A DNA stretch of 64,000 nucleotides, from contig CAMGYJ010000005.1 of assembly GCA_946122785.1 (NCBI GenBank), forward strand, positions 85,740,547 to 85,804,546, written 5' to 3'. Both the position numbers and the translations under genes were made by a program. Source of the DNA: Linum tenue (Eukaryota > Streptophyta > Magnoliopsida > Malpighiales > Linaceae). This document shows positions 11,143 through 21,069 of the stretch, piece by piece (within the stretch, counting starts at the first letter, position 1; every line of letters begins with the position of its first letter). The notes beneath the pieces are model-generated. The model was not told the origin of the DNA. It saw only the letters and a list, made by a program, of their open reading frames with translations, and made no database searches.

Positions 11143-12500
11143 TTACTCAATCCTCCGTGGAGGGTCCTTCTTCCTGGAGTGGTGCAAGGGGAGTGGAGCG
11201 ATCAAATTGGGTGGAACATCTTCGATCGGAATGTTCATATTCTTCATGATCGCGAGGATGCACGCCATAATGTGGAGTCCTGATTCTTTCTCCCTCTTAT
11301 GGTTGTGAAGGATCACCACTATCATTGCTTCAGCTCGGTAGTCCCTTGCATTGTTGAACTGTGGGTGGACCGGTTGAGGAGTGGATATGGGTCACTCTCC
11401 TCCTTCATATATGCTCTTCATTTGATCTCCCTCGGTTGTAAATCTTCTTCGCTCTCGTGTCACCTTAGCTTCCGGAAGATGGAACACGGTACCCTCCATG
11501 TCCAACATATTAGTAGTTGGAAACGGAAGTCCCCGTAATCCCCAAATGACATCGTCGTTCATGTGTAGAAATTTGAGTTTCGACTTCAAGACTTCGAAGG
11601 ATAGAGGATTGGTCCTACTATCCAATCAAAATTGAACGATCCCGAAGTCGATTTGGAAATACTTTGCTAGACAAGTGACAAAATCGATATAAAGCGCGGC
11701 AAGCCGATGATCCGTCTCGTAATGCTTGAAGATAGATAAGATAGCCTAATCGATATGCAGAGATCAGGGTAGGTGCATACTATAAAAGAAGGTGATGTCT
11801 CGGGCAGTTAAGTTGCCTTTGCTCCGGTTCTTTCCTCCCACGGACCTAGCAATCACGTGATGAATGAGCCGCCACTCCGGTTTCACCTCACTAGATTTTG
11901 ATAGCTTGACATCCTATGGTTGAATATCGGATTTCCTGACCTCAGATTCATAAAATTCCTTAAATCAAGGGAAGTCAGATTCCCTTTTCAAGGTAGCAAA
12001 AGTGTCTGGTGAGTCAACGAAATCCTTCGGGTAAATCTCCATTGCCCTAGTGAATTATCGGATCGTCAGTTGGCGATGCTCTCCTCCTAGTCGGAATTGG
12101 ATGTTTCCTTCTAGGTCGGCATCACCTCTCATGTCTCGAAGGGTAAGTGTACTGATAAACTCCATTTGAAGCACCTGGTAAATGTTTTCTTGAATAGAGA
12201 GCAACTTAAGCCATTCCAACTTCTGTATTTTAGAGTGGATTGCATCCTCAATCCCAAGTTGCACGAGGAGTATCTAGTTGAGAAATATACTCTCGCCTAA
12301 GGGTAATGTGCTCTATGCCTCCTCCGTCATTGACTTGATTATCTTGATGAAGCTCCCTTGATATATTCGGAATAGATGATGGTGGATGTGGGTCTTCAAC
12401 AACTACTTCCTTTGATTTGGATTTCCTTGTCTTCGTCCGGTGGCCTTCCCGAGGGTGAGAGGTACGAGAAGAGGAACTCTCACCACGAGTTATACCTTTA
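11143..12500 (-). pseudogene. Athila ORF2-like gene remnant (A0)
   Basis: Minus-strand coding remnants occupy this stretch. The clearest (12055-12264) contains QVLQMEFISTL and IQFRLGGEHRQLTIR, the pattern (EFYSTL...F.LGG..R.LT) of the plant ORF2 protein that sits at the env position of Athila-type elements. 12290-12500 encodes a Ser/Lys-rich N-terminal part in another frame (SSSSRTSHPREG, KSKSKEVVVEDP). 11143-11325 is another piece. Several stops and frameshifts separate them. A Met start (MSPNKIR) at 13042-13044 lies downstream of the TATA box and may be a first exon joined by splicing, but I cannot confirm the splice sites. The cellular role of this protein is unknown. Confidence 0.5.
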
Positions 12501-13204
12501 GTCTTGTATATTATCCTTCAAAACAAGTAGCACATAATGCACAACCCATCAATCCAAACATCACATGATATAAGGATAGTTTTGAAATGAACTATCATAA
12601 GGTCTCTAAGTTTCCCCACACACTTGAGTGAGACTAACACTTGAGCAAGAGAGGGAACTTAGATGGAGAGATAGATCCAAGATAATGAACACTAGATTCT
12701 CCCAAATCAATGCAAAATCAAGTAATAAAAGTTAACCCATGCAAAGAAGTTGATGCTTAATGAATAGGATTGTAAAGAATGAAGCCTATGTATGGGGACT
12801 TTCTACGAACACTTGGTGGGCGGTTTTTGAAAACAAAAGGAATGCATGGATATTGCCCACCAAGGTCTCCCAAAATACATAGCAAGTTCATTAAAGAGAA
12901 GAAAAATAATCTAATGCCATAAAAATGTCATGCCAAAATGAAAAATGGGCATTCAAGAACTCAAGCATTCAACACATGTTAAGCAAGATAAGGTGATTAA
13001 AATATGGAACATGGGAAAGGGTACCTTATCTTGTTAGGAGACATGTTGGGAATCCAAAAAACAATTAAAAATCCTCCTCAAAAGATGATGGAAAGTGAAA
13101 ATAAAGAAGGTATGCTCGTCAAGCTAAGAAGGATGGAGAGACATGGCATGTAGATAAAAAATATAAGATGGATAAACTACACAAAGATAAAGTGTGGAGT
13201 TTCC

Positions 13205-13264
13205 TATATAAATAAGCATGAACAAAATCGTGGACTGATGACTTAAGATCGCGACCGCGATCTT
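13205..13264 (-). promoter_or_regulatory. Internal palindrome-TATA module upstream of ORF2 (A0)
   Basis: Read on the minus strand, a 20-nt near-perfect palindrome (arms AAGATCGCG/CGCGATCTT, 13245-13264) is followed 30 nt later by a TATTTATATA box (13205-13214), a pyrimidine-rich leader and ATG at 13044. The arrangement matches the Athila LTR promoters in this window and the internal block in element B. Promoter activity is inferred. Confidence 0.5.
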
Positions 13265-13617
13265 CAACATGTCAATCGTGATTTTTGCCTTGTTCAGGAC
13301 AACATGCTACATCCAAATCCTTAAGCTCGATCATTCATCCAAATCATTATAACATCCAACAATAAGAGCTAAGCCATATCAATCATTGTCAATGCATCTT
13401 TGACTTGATGAGAAACTTTGAATAATTCTTGAGTTTCCATTTCGTAGGAGAACTTTTCCTTACCCGGTCTCTACATAGTCATGCAAGAGTCACTTGGACC
13501 TTCAACTTTACTATTATGGGGGCCAATATGAGAGACCATATTGAACCATTCTATCTTGGGGTTGGAAGGTGGTGTGATTGAAGGTGTGACCAGCTCACAA
13601 TCCATCTTGATATCGTC

Positions 13618-14214
13618 TCATTGGAGGAATTTGTGCAAATTGGGGATTGGAGTCATATGGTAGCTTATCTCCTCCTCACGATACATTAAGGTGATCTTGC
13701 TTCCACTAACATAAATGATAGTCAGTGTCGTGGCTAAGATGGTCGGCCTAGGATAATTGATGCATCTTTCTCCTCTATGTCGAGAACCACAAAGTCCACC
13801 AAATAAACAAAATGAGCACACTTCACCAAGATGTTCTTTATGATTCCTCTTGGCTCGACGATGGTCCTATTGGCCAACTCAATCCGCATCTTAGTAGGTA
13901 TGAGTGGTCCAAGACCCTAAATCGACTAACGAATATCAAAAAGTTTTGACTCCTAAGGTGCATGGAATAGTGAAGATTCCTGGATCTTGTAGTTTGGGAG
14001 GGACTCCTCCACATCTGATGGATGTCGAAGCCACTTCACTAATGGATACCATAGCTACTTCTTCCAATTTCCTCTTTCCCGAAAATTTATCCTTCAAGAA
14101 TTTAGTATATTTAGGAAGCTTCATCACCATGTCTAGGAAAGGGACCATTACCTTCGATTCCTTTAAGGTATCCTTCCACGGAGCACACATGAATTGGCAC
14201 GAAAAAAACCTCAA
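13618..14214 (-). pseudogene. Athila gag/protease-region remnant (A0)
   Basis: 13936-14214 encodes PFLDMVMKLPKYTKFLKDKF, KRKLEEVAM and DPGIFTIPCTLG, which align with the linker before the protease in the complete element (25341-25640). 13618-13821 continues, in another frame, with RPTILATTL and ITLMYREEEISYHM, the end of the protease domain. The active-site part between them is broken. The left protein end runs into non-coding sequence rather than RT. The right end is joined abruptly to the LTR start at about 14187, marking an internal deletion of gag. Confidence 0.7.
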
Positions 14215-14645
14215 TATGTAGGCTAAATAATACCAATTTAGGTGTTATCACTCTCCTGCCTCCACTCTCCTTTCCGTGCCTTGTCTGGGCAAGGCTAATG
14301 GTCTCAAAAAATGGCCATTGGAGCGGAGGGCGGAAGATCTAGTTCGTCGAAATATGAAAAATATGAGATTTGGTCGAACAACTTCCTTTTCAATATGATT
14401 ATGGGGGAGCAAGCAACCAATTTAATACCCACTCCATTTTCCTGCAATATTTGGGATATAGATTTGATTATAGGGTTATGGGGTATCTGGCAATTGGGGG
14501 AAGAAGGTGGGGTGGTGGTGATGGTGATAGTGAATCTTTTCCCTCTTTGGCAGCGGCGATTTCTAGGTTGAGTTCATAGTGGGAATGAAACTTCGATCAT
14601 GTTTGCGACATTATCGAGGATGAAGGAAGGGTTAGCTTCGAGGAC

Positions 14646-14847
14646 CAATGCAGGCAAAATCGCGATTCTATGTAGAAGCGTTTTGGTGAACTAGAAGCGT
14701 TAAAACAATATCTTTTAACCTTTAAAGCATAGATTTTAACTACAATTGTAAGTGAAAAACGTGATTCTATGTAGAAGCGTTTTGGTGATCTATATGTGTA
14801 AAAGGCGAAGCTTTTAAGTTTCAGAAAATGCAATTTTGACTACATTG
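14646..14847. mobile_element. hAT MITE, 202 bp, perfect 8-bp TSD
   Basis: The ends are CAATGCAGGCAAAATCGCG and, reverse-complemented, CAATGTAGTCAAAATTGC. Both flanks are TCGAGGAC (14638-14645 and 14848-14855). The internal words TTCTATGTAGAAGCGTTTTG occur twice. It belongs to the same family as the 824-bp element at 44081-44904. It is a small non-coding derivative. Confidence 0.9.
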
Positions 14848-15314
14848 TCGAGGACAACCAGTTGTACAACGACATTGGAGCTTCTAGACGAGTAGGAGAA
14901 GGTGAGGAAAGACAACACGGGGAGCTCTGAACAACTCTTCCACTTCCTCTGTTGTTGTTGATTTCCTCTGCCTCCAAATCTGACGCCCTTGTGTCTTTGG
15001 TGACCATGTTGTGGCAGAGGATATTAAACTCGTTGAAGTCGATCAACTTGTCGCCGATGAAATCTACCTCACCACCTCTCCTCCACCTCTGTCTTTGTTA
15101 ATGATAAGATATTGGAAATAAAAGTTTTATTTTCAATAGTCAGCGACTGCAGCTCATTCTTTGTGATGAACTCGGTGTCCTTCTTGTCGAACTTCGCGAA
15201 CACGCCATTCTTGTCGAATGTCACGAACACGCTCAACATCTCCCTGTCTGCCTCTTCATCTGTCTCCTTACCATGAACAGCTGGAGGAGGGGAGGGTTTT
15301 TCTTTGCTGATCAA
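14840..15314 (-). pseudogene. Calmodulin-like (EF-hand) pseudogene, copy 1
   Basis: Minus-strand frame 15314-15069 encodes FAKFDKKDTEFITKNELQSL, an EF-hand-like loop with Asp-1, Ile-8 and Glu-12 kept but the Gly and inner Asp lost. After a stop a second frame from about 15075 encodes DFIGDKLIDFNEF, a second 12-residue loop with D1, D5, I8 and E12. The two loops lie in different frames, so there is a frameshift near 15075. The tail (EEINNNRGSG) runs into the hAT MITE. This looks like a decayed CML-type calcium sensor gene captured or stranded among transposons. It is short and the match is by eye, so a more distant EF-hand protein is possible. Confidence 0.55.
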
Positions 15315-16097
15315 GGTTTGCTATGATGCAAAGGAGGATCGGATTTGAGTTGGAAGAAAAGACAGATGGAGGACCGCTATTTTTAGTATCATTTTTTAAA
15401 ATTATTTAATTTTAATTTTGATGGACTTGGGTGGTTTAATATATTAGTTCGAGTTGTAAGGTTGGGTTAGTTGTTGTTCTGACTTGTCGAGTTTAATGAC
15501 ATGGTGGGTTTGATTTTACTTTTTCTAGGTTAAATTTTGGTAACTATTCATTTATATTAGATAAGTTAGCATAAGAGATTAAGGAAAGGTAATGGTTAGT
15601 GACAAAACTTGGACTGTGGGACAATCTCAGTGACCACAAATGGAAGAAAATATTTTTAGTGGAAAACGTGAAACAATTTAGTAACCCCATGACAAAAAAT
15701 TGCGATTTACCCACAAAATAAATAAAAATTTCCAAGTTCATAGGAGAAACTAGATCCATGTTTGCTGTTTGTGATTTTTATAATTCATGTATTATGGAAT
15801 GATTTCATTATAGATTGGTATATCGTTTAAATGGATATTTTAACATTACAATGTTTGGTGTTTGTGTTTGTAGTTTACAGAATGAAATAAATAAAGTTAT
15901 ATTTTTAGGGTAAAGACATATATAACCTTCCTTTTGTATATACAAGACCAACAAGTCTTCCTTTTGTATGTTTCTCTCTAATTATCTAACCACATATAGT
16001 AAGATGATAACGATGATTATGTTGATGCAAAAAGAAAAACCTTCATACTTTTATAAAACAATGACAAAAAAAATTAGTGCTGATATGATAATTATAT

Positions 16098-16426
16098 GGG
16101 TAATGTCTATTTTATCCAAACATTTTTCAGATTCTTTTATATTATCCAAACCTATTAAAATACTATTAATTAGCCAATTGTTTTGTAATGCATCAAAATA
16201 TTAGCCATTTTTACATCATCGTTAATAATTTTATAACTCTTTTCTTAGTTAAAATACTAAAAAATTTTTGTAATGTTGACATTCATGTGTCTCTTCCAAG
16301 TTAGTATCATGTTGCCAAGTCAATATTATTAACAAAATTGCTAATTGAAAGTTAACATTTGCCTAATTCTTAGTATTTTGAAAGGTTCGGATAATATAAA
16401 ACAATATGAAAAAATAGACATTACCC
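16098..16426. mobile_element. MITE, 329 bp, 9-bp TSD TAATTATAT (Mutator-like)
   Basis: Terminal inverted repeats GGGTAATGTCTATTTT bound the element. Identical 9-bp flanks TAATTATAT lie at 16089-16097 and 16427-16435. Copy 2 of the duplication has the uninterrupted site (TACTTATAT near 59077), so the insertion happened in copy 1 after the duplication, or was lost from copy 2. No coding capacity. The 9-bp TSD points to the MULE superfamily. Confidence 0.9.
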
Positions 16427-17628
16427 TAATTATATTACAATAGCTTAAGTTTGGAAAACACAACAGATTTAATTCGAATACACCCACGAACTATTGTTGG
16501 ATGCATAAAATTAGGATGGACAAGTATAGATATTGGTTTGCTTGTCGTGAATCGAGCTTTACATTTCTAGACTCGACCATCGACAATAATAACTACCCAA
16601 CCTAGGACACTATGTTGGTGAAGTAGTAAGTGGTGATCCTCGAGGTCGTAGCCCACGTATCATCAAATCTATTACTATTATCGGGCTTAATTAATATCTA
16701 ACCTAATATCTTATTTGAAGATATTCCAAACCTACTAAAACTAATAAGCTGCATTGGACTTGTTCAAGAGAGATACTTGGGGCTATTTTCTTAACTCTAG
16801 GATGAGATAAGATATAAGTATAAAAGAAACAATCTCTTCCTTCATGATGTCGTAATCCTATATTAACACATCTAGGGCACTGCTCATGTGTCCTAGAGCA
16901 CTCTTAGTGGACTTCTCGGCTCAATGGTCATGCAACCAACAAACCACTTGGGTGGTAAGGTTGGATTCCTACGATGGTAAACCCATGGGAAAACATGGCT
17001 TCAACCCAAAGAGTGACACAGTTAAAATCATGTCTCACTTGATGTGAGGGAAAAATCCAAAACTACCACCATTAAAAAAAATTACAAATATACCACCTAA
17101 ACCAAAAAACTTCAAAAAGTACCACTTTTTATTAAAAGTTGGATGGGTAAGCAGCGGTTTTAAGGGAGAACCGCACGGGGAAGGGGCGATTTTCCTTACG
17201 GCAGCCCGGAAACCGCACCACAAAGCAGCGATTATGCTAACCGTTAGATAAAGGGGCGATCCGACGGCAGACCGCACGCCAGCTCAGCGGTCCACATCTA
17301 CCCATGAGAACCACACATCTGGAGCGCGGTTTGCGCGTTGGAGAATGAAAACTGTGGGCTTGGGGAGCGGGTTTTGTTGGGATAAAATTACAAAACTGCC
17401 CCCTGGTCAGGCGGTTCGAGCACTATAAACCCACCCCCTCCTCCTCATTTCTTCACACCAAAACTCATTCTTCTCTCTCTCTAAGTTTATCTCTCTATTC
17501 ATCCCCTCTCCACCCAAAACCTTGGAAATAGTGTTTGTTGGTTGCGACTAAGTCCAAACTGCCATTAGAAAACATTTCTTCGGTTTTTCCTTCAAAACCC
17601 GTCGAATCTCTGTCCAGTTCCTGAAAAG

Positions 17629-17836
17629 ATGGCCGATATTTTCAAAGAGGAGGGTATTTATTATGAAGACTATCAAGCGGTACGTACTCATTTAACCTAA
17701 ATTTTGTTGTTGTTATAATGATTTTATTTAATCTATAAACTAATTAATTTTGGTTGTTCTTATGCTATTGTAGGTTGGGGAAGACGTTGATATCTACAAT
17801 CAAAGATATTATGTTGATCAAGGTAATCAGCGTTAA
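17629..17836 (+). pseudogene. Plant-mobile-domain-like gene fragment (MULE copy 1)
   Basis: Exon 1 (17629-17679) encodes MADIFKEEGIYYEDYQA and ends at a GTACGT donor. The acceptor ATTGTAG lies at 17767-17773, and exon 2 encodes VGEDVDIYNQRYYVDQG and then a TAA at 17834-17836. Copy 2 keeps a longer exon 2 with LYDQDNHRSRNVWND, which resembles the LxxQxxHRSxxIWxG segment at the start of plant mobile domain (MAIN-type) proteins carried by some transposons. Copy 1 has lost that segment by a small deletion, which creates the stop. The rest of the domain is missing. Family assignment is tentative. Confidence 0.45.
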
Positions 17837-17940
17837 AGGGATGTTTGGAACGATCACAAGGTACATATAATTTATCATCACTTGTAAGTTTTTATTTTGT
17901 TAACGTAAGTTAGTGGTATGTGAAATAAATTTAGTAATTG

Positions 17941-18836
17941 TTAATCGTATTGATTTTGGCATCTAACTATGAGCCTCTTCGTGTCGGAGTGAGTTGTGTG
18001 CCATTCGAAACTCCGAGTCATCCCATGTGTGGCAATAGCATGCCGCACCTCATTTTTCGTAGCCAACTGTTGGCCCTTCGTAAACGCAGTAAGTGGACCG
18101 CATACTGGAACCTCTGGCAGCTCCATGTCGGCATCAACATACCCATTTCCATTTGGAATGTGATTGTAGTATAGGATAGGTACACGGTCATGTGACACCT
18201 CATCATCATTTGCGTCTGAATCTAGGCCTGGATCATCAGCACCTTCAAGAGTTTTGACGTTGTCTGCACTGACATCACCTTCTTCCTTTTCATCCTCAGG
18301 ATCACTAACTAGACATGGTAGGGCATCTTCCATTTGATTCGGATATGAAAGGCACCTTCATCAGCTTTATAATGGTAGTTGTTATAACTACCGCTGCCTT
18401 GGTGGAACTTGTACTCGGGTTGGTACTGGTAGCCTTCTTGTTGGTTGTCATGATACCCTTGGGCTTCTTCTTCGTATGATGGGAAGGATTCTTCTCCATA
18501 TGATGGGAAGGATTGCTGATGACCTCTACTTCCTTCCTAGTACTCATGATAGGTCCGAGGATCATGGTAACCTTGGTAGGGATGATCTTCGTATAATTCA
18601 CCTCCATCGTGGATACCAAATGTTTTGCCATCTCCAGAATTACCTCCACCGCCTTCGACTGCCTCGGTGTAAAAAAATATCGCTGCTTGATTTTTGTTAT
18701 TGGCGTTCAAAAATTCAACCATGGCATTTACGTCCTCCTGAGTGGTTATGAGAAATTCCTCATACCACAACGACCCGCCATGTCTGTTTGGATATCTATA
18801 CACCATACGATCAACTCTTCTTGTGCCACCATGCAA
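17941..18836 (-). pseudogene. MuDR-type transposase N-terminus (MULE copy 1)
   Basis: The first part (18836-18537) carries MVYRYPNRHGGSLWYEEF and TTQEDVNAMVEFL, the N-terminal segment common in plant MULE transposases. A Gln/Tyr-rich linker and an acidic stretch (DPEDEKEEGD) follow. The last part (to 17941) has TKGQQLATKNEVRHAIATHG and KRLIVRCQNQYD, matching the MuDR DNA-binding N-domain. The CxxC-W part and the whole catalytic DDE region are missing. Lesions are a stop at 18537-18539 and a frameshift near 18335. It cannot make an active transposase. Confidence 0.7.
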
Positions 18837-19630
18837 GTAACCTCAGTACACATTTGAGGGAGCTCTTCAAGCTTCGACCCCATAGCGACCTTGCCTTTAT
18901 GATAATTACCACTAACCTAACGTACCCCCTTTCCGGTCTCTTCCGTATAGCCATTTCATCGTAACCCAAGCATGAACTTTTGAAATGATATCTGCAATAA
19001 AGTCGTAACTAAATTAATACCATCAAAATAAAAAATCACAATAAAAAGTACTATAAAACAAACTTACGAAGTAACGTTAATCGCAAAAACTCAAAAAAGT
19101 AAGGTGCACAACAGAAATATGAAGAAGAATAATGAGAGAGGTGAGGAGCTGAGGTTCTCAGAGCTGCCTTTTATAGGCAAATTTTTTACTGAAAATCGCA
19201 GGGGGCGGTTTTAGTCTACCATGCATGCAGTCGCACCCCCTGTATGCTGACATGTCGGATGTCGGGGGAATTGGGACAAAACACAAACCGCTCCCTCCCC
19301 GGTTGGTTTTTGTGTCGACAACACAAACCGCATCCTCAAGGAGCGGTTTATATTGTCGACGTAGAACTGCTCCTTGAAGATGCGTTTGATTGTCGGGACA
19401 CCAATGAACCGCACCTCCAAGTGGCAGTTTGTACAAATAACTTAAAACGACTCCTCCCCATGAGTTTCTCCCTTGAACCGCCACCTAAGCACGCAGTTCA
19501 TATGTACATTGCCTCCTTGGGTGGCGGTTGTCAATTACGGTGGTACTTTTGCAAAAATTTCGGTTTAGGTGGTATATTTATAAAAAAATTTAAACAGTTG
19601 TACTTTTGGAAAAAAAAATTCCTTGATGTG

Positions 19631-20050
19631 GATTCTAGGCTTAACCGAGGGGATGGTCATTTCAACCTAGGTTAAGAACATGCACCAGTTAGCTCTACTT
19701 AAGCAAGATAATGGCATCATAAAACATTAAGTAATCATAAATAGGGGAAGAGAAATCATTCCGTTCATATAAAACCTAGCCAATCATCTCAGAGTTAGGG
19801 GTTCTTACCCCAAGTATAAAAGGGATTATCCCATAAAAAGATGAGGAGAAAACAATAGAAAGGGAGGAAAGAACCATCATCTTCATGATTTTCAATCACA
19901 AAAGAGAACCATGGGTTACTACTCTCTATCGAGAGTTGATTCTACACAATCTCCTATCACTCGAACAAACCAAACAAGAGAAGCTACTAGATTGACCCGA
20001 AAATAGTACCCAACCTAGACCAGTAGCACGACTCGCTCTTTATAAGAGTC
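19631..20050. other. Unclassified LTR- or leader-like sequence
   Basis: No ORF. It contains a TATA-like AAGTATAAAAGGG at about 19820 and a CTATCGAGAGTTGATTCTAC word that recalls an LTR or leader. It lies between the MULE and the truncated gag of Athila A and continues the pre-MULE target sequence (16.45-17.04 kb). No partner repeat was found in the window. Confidence 0.3.
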
Positions 20051-20073
20051 TTAAAGGTCCCAAAAATCCGAAA

Positions 20074-20844
20074 CTATTCTTCGAACCCATGGTGAGGGTA
20101 TTGAAGAAAATAATCGGAGTATCTCTCCCAAGCATCCCTCAAGGTCCCTTCTTCTTCTTGCTCGAAATGGGTAATCATCTTTCTCCACTCGGTCGTCTTC
20201 GAAGGCAGGCAGTAGCGGGACATGAATTTGTTCAGAAGATCGTCCCATGAGGTTATTGAATGAGGCGGGTAGTTGTTTAGCCACCGGAGTGCTTTCCCCG
20301 AAAGTGAATAAGGGAAAAGCCTCAACTGTAAAGCTTCAGCCGGCATGCCATTGATTTTCAAGATCCCCGCGAGCTCTAGGAATCTTTGCACATACTCCCT
20401 TGGTGACTCGGTCACATGACCGTGGAACAAAGCATTGTTCTGTATCATTGTCACTAGAGCCGGCTTGATCTCGGAATTGTTGGCCGCCACGGGAGGGTGT
20501 AGGATTGGCGATTGGATGTCCGCCAGTCGTGGGGCCATATAGTATCCCATTGTCCTTGGGGCTTCCTCTTCCGTCGTCGCTTCATTTAAATTACGAGCTT
20601 GGTCGGCTCCCGCTTCTCTTTGGTTCCCCTCCATTTCTACTCCAATGTCGAGTTCACCTTCCACTTGTTTAACTTCTAATCCACTAACACCGAGACCAAA
20701 TTGTTGTCCCCTTTCTTCACTTCTTCTCCTTGCTGCCGCTAGCTCCCTCTCCCGTGCTAGGAGCTGGAGAGTTCGGTTTATGTCCTCGTCACGGGGTAGA
20801 AAAGGTGTCGGATTGCTCCGGGTCATGCACCTCCCTACACACAA
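20074..20844 (-). pseudogene. Athila gag, N-terminal 256 codons (element A)
   Basis: The likely start is the internal MTRSNPTPF, matching the MTR start of gag in the two related elements. A coiled-coil-like LLARERELAAARRR segment and an acidic linker follow. The gag core contains TMGYYMAPRLADIQ, EIKPALVTMIQNN, LFPYSLSGKALRWL and PSKTTEWRKMITHFEQEEE, ending at PHHGFEE before a TAG stop. The complete element has the same order at 23.8-24.3 kb. The protein would form the virus-like particle shell. Translation stops about two-thirds of the way through the gag domain and the sequence then diverges. Confidence 0.85.
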
Positions 20845-21045
20845 TCAGAAAACAACACCAAGTATAGCACAAGCAAAGAACACACTTTCAAAACTGGAAA
20901 TTAGAAGCTAGATTCCAATTATTATTTTTTTACTCTATTTCGAAATGGGTAAATGAATAAAAAGAAAATAAGAGAAATAAGCTACTATTCCTTTTTTAGA
21001 AGATCATTAACACCAAACAACCTTTTCAAGATAACAGACCGTTGA

Positions 21046-21062
21046 TCCCTGGCAAAGGCACA
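21046..21062 (-). other. Decayed tRNA-Asp primer binding site (element A)
   Basis: The plus strand reads TCCCTGGCAAAGGCACA, compared with the reverse of the intact PBS in the complete element (TGGCGCCGTTGCCGGGGA). Three substitutions and one deletion are visible. It sits just inside the LTR end at 21070. Confidence 0.7.
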
Positions 21063-21069
21063 AAAAACT

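Larger units (their letters stand above)
9440..14250 (-). mobile_element. RT-less Athila-type relic A0
   Basis: On the minus strand the order is: LTR start fragment (14187-14250, beginning TGATAACACC), protease-region coding remnants (13.6-14.2 kb), a TATA/palindrome promoter-like block (13.2 kb), ORF2-like remnants (11.1-12.5 kb), an internal PPT-like run (10.8 kb), the terminal PPT (9606-9620) and a 3' LTR fragment (9440-9605). The LTR words match 57.0-57.2 kb. Gag N-terminus, PBS, most of the 5' LTR, RT, RNase H and integrase are absent. The 3' LTR is cut at about 9440. Confidence 0.8.
14187..19227. repeat. ~5-kb direct duplication, copy 1
   Basis: This interval is collinear with 57170-61856. 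Shared in order are the Athila LTR start (CATGAATTGGCA to GGTGTTATCA), the CTCTCCTGCCTCCACTCTCC flank, a 202-bp hAT MITE, an EF-hand pseudogene, AT-rich spacer and the left ~2.2 kb of a MULE. Copy 1 carries an extra MITE (16098-16426) and the complete right end of the MULE, which copy 2 lacks. The copies lie 43 kb apart in the same orientation. Confidence 0.9.
17047..19621. mobile_element. MULE, 2575 bp, 9-bp TSD CTTGATGTG
   Basis: Long terminal inverted repeats: left AGGGAAAAATCCAAAACTACC..., right (reverse-complemented) GGAATTTTTTTTTCCAAAAGTAC..., both followed by ATATACCACCTAAACC. Identical 9-bp flanks CTTGATGTG lie at 17038-17046 and 19622-19630. Inside lie a plus-strand two-exon gene fragment (17629-17836) and a minus-strand MuDR-type transposase N-terminus (17941-18836), so the transcripts would converge. 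Both genes are truncated. Many GCGGTTT/AACCGC words lie in the subterminal parts, as in the foldback element at 6781. Confidence 0.9.

Noticed and set aside
18305..18649. 114-codon Thr/Lys-rich ORF
   Set aside because: Shadow frame of the low-complexity linker in the MuDR-type fragment; the Gln/Tyr-rich frame matches the transposase.
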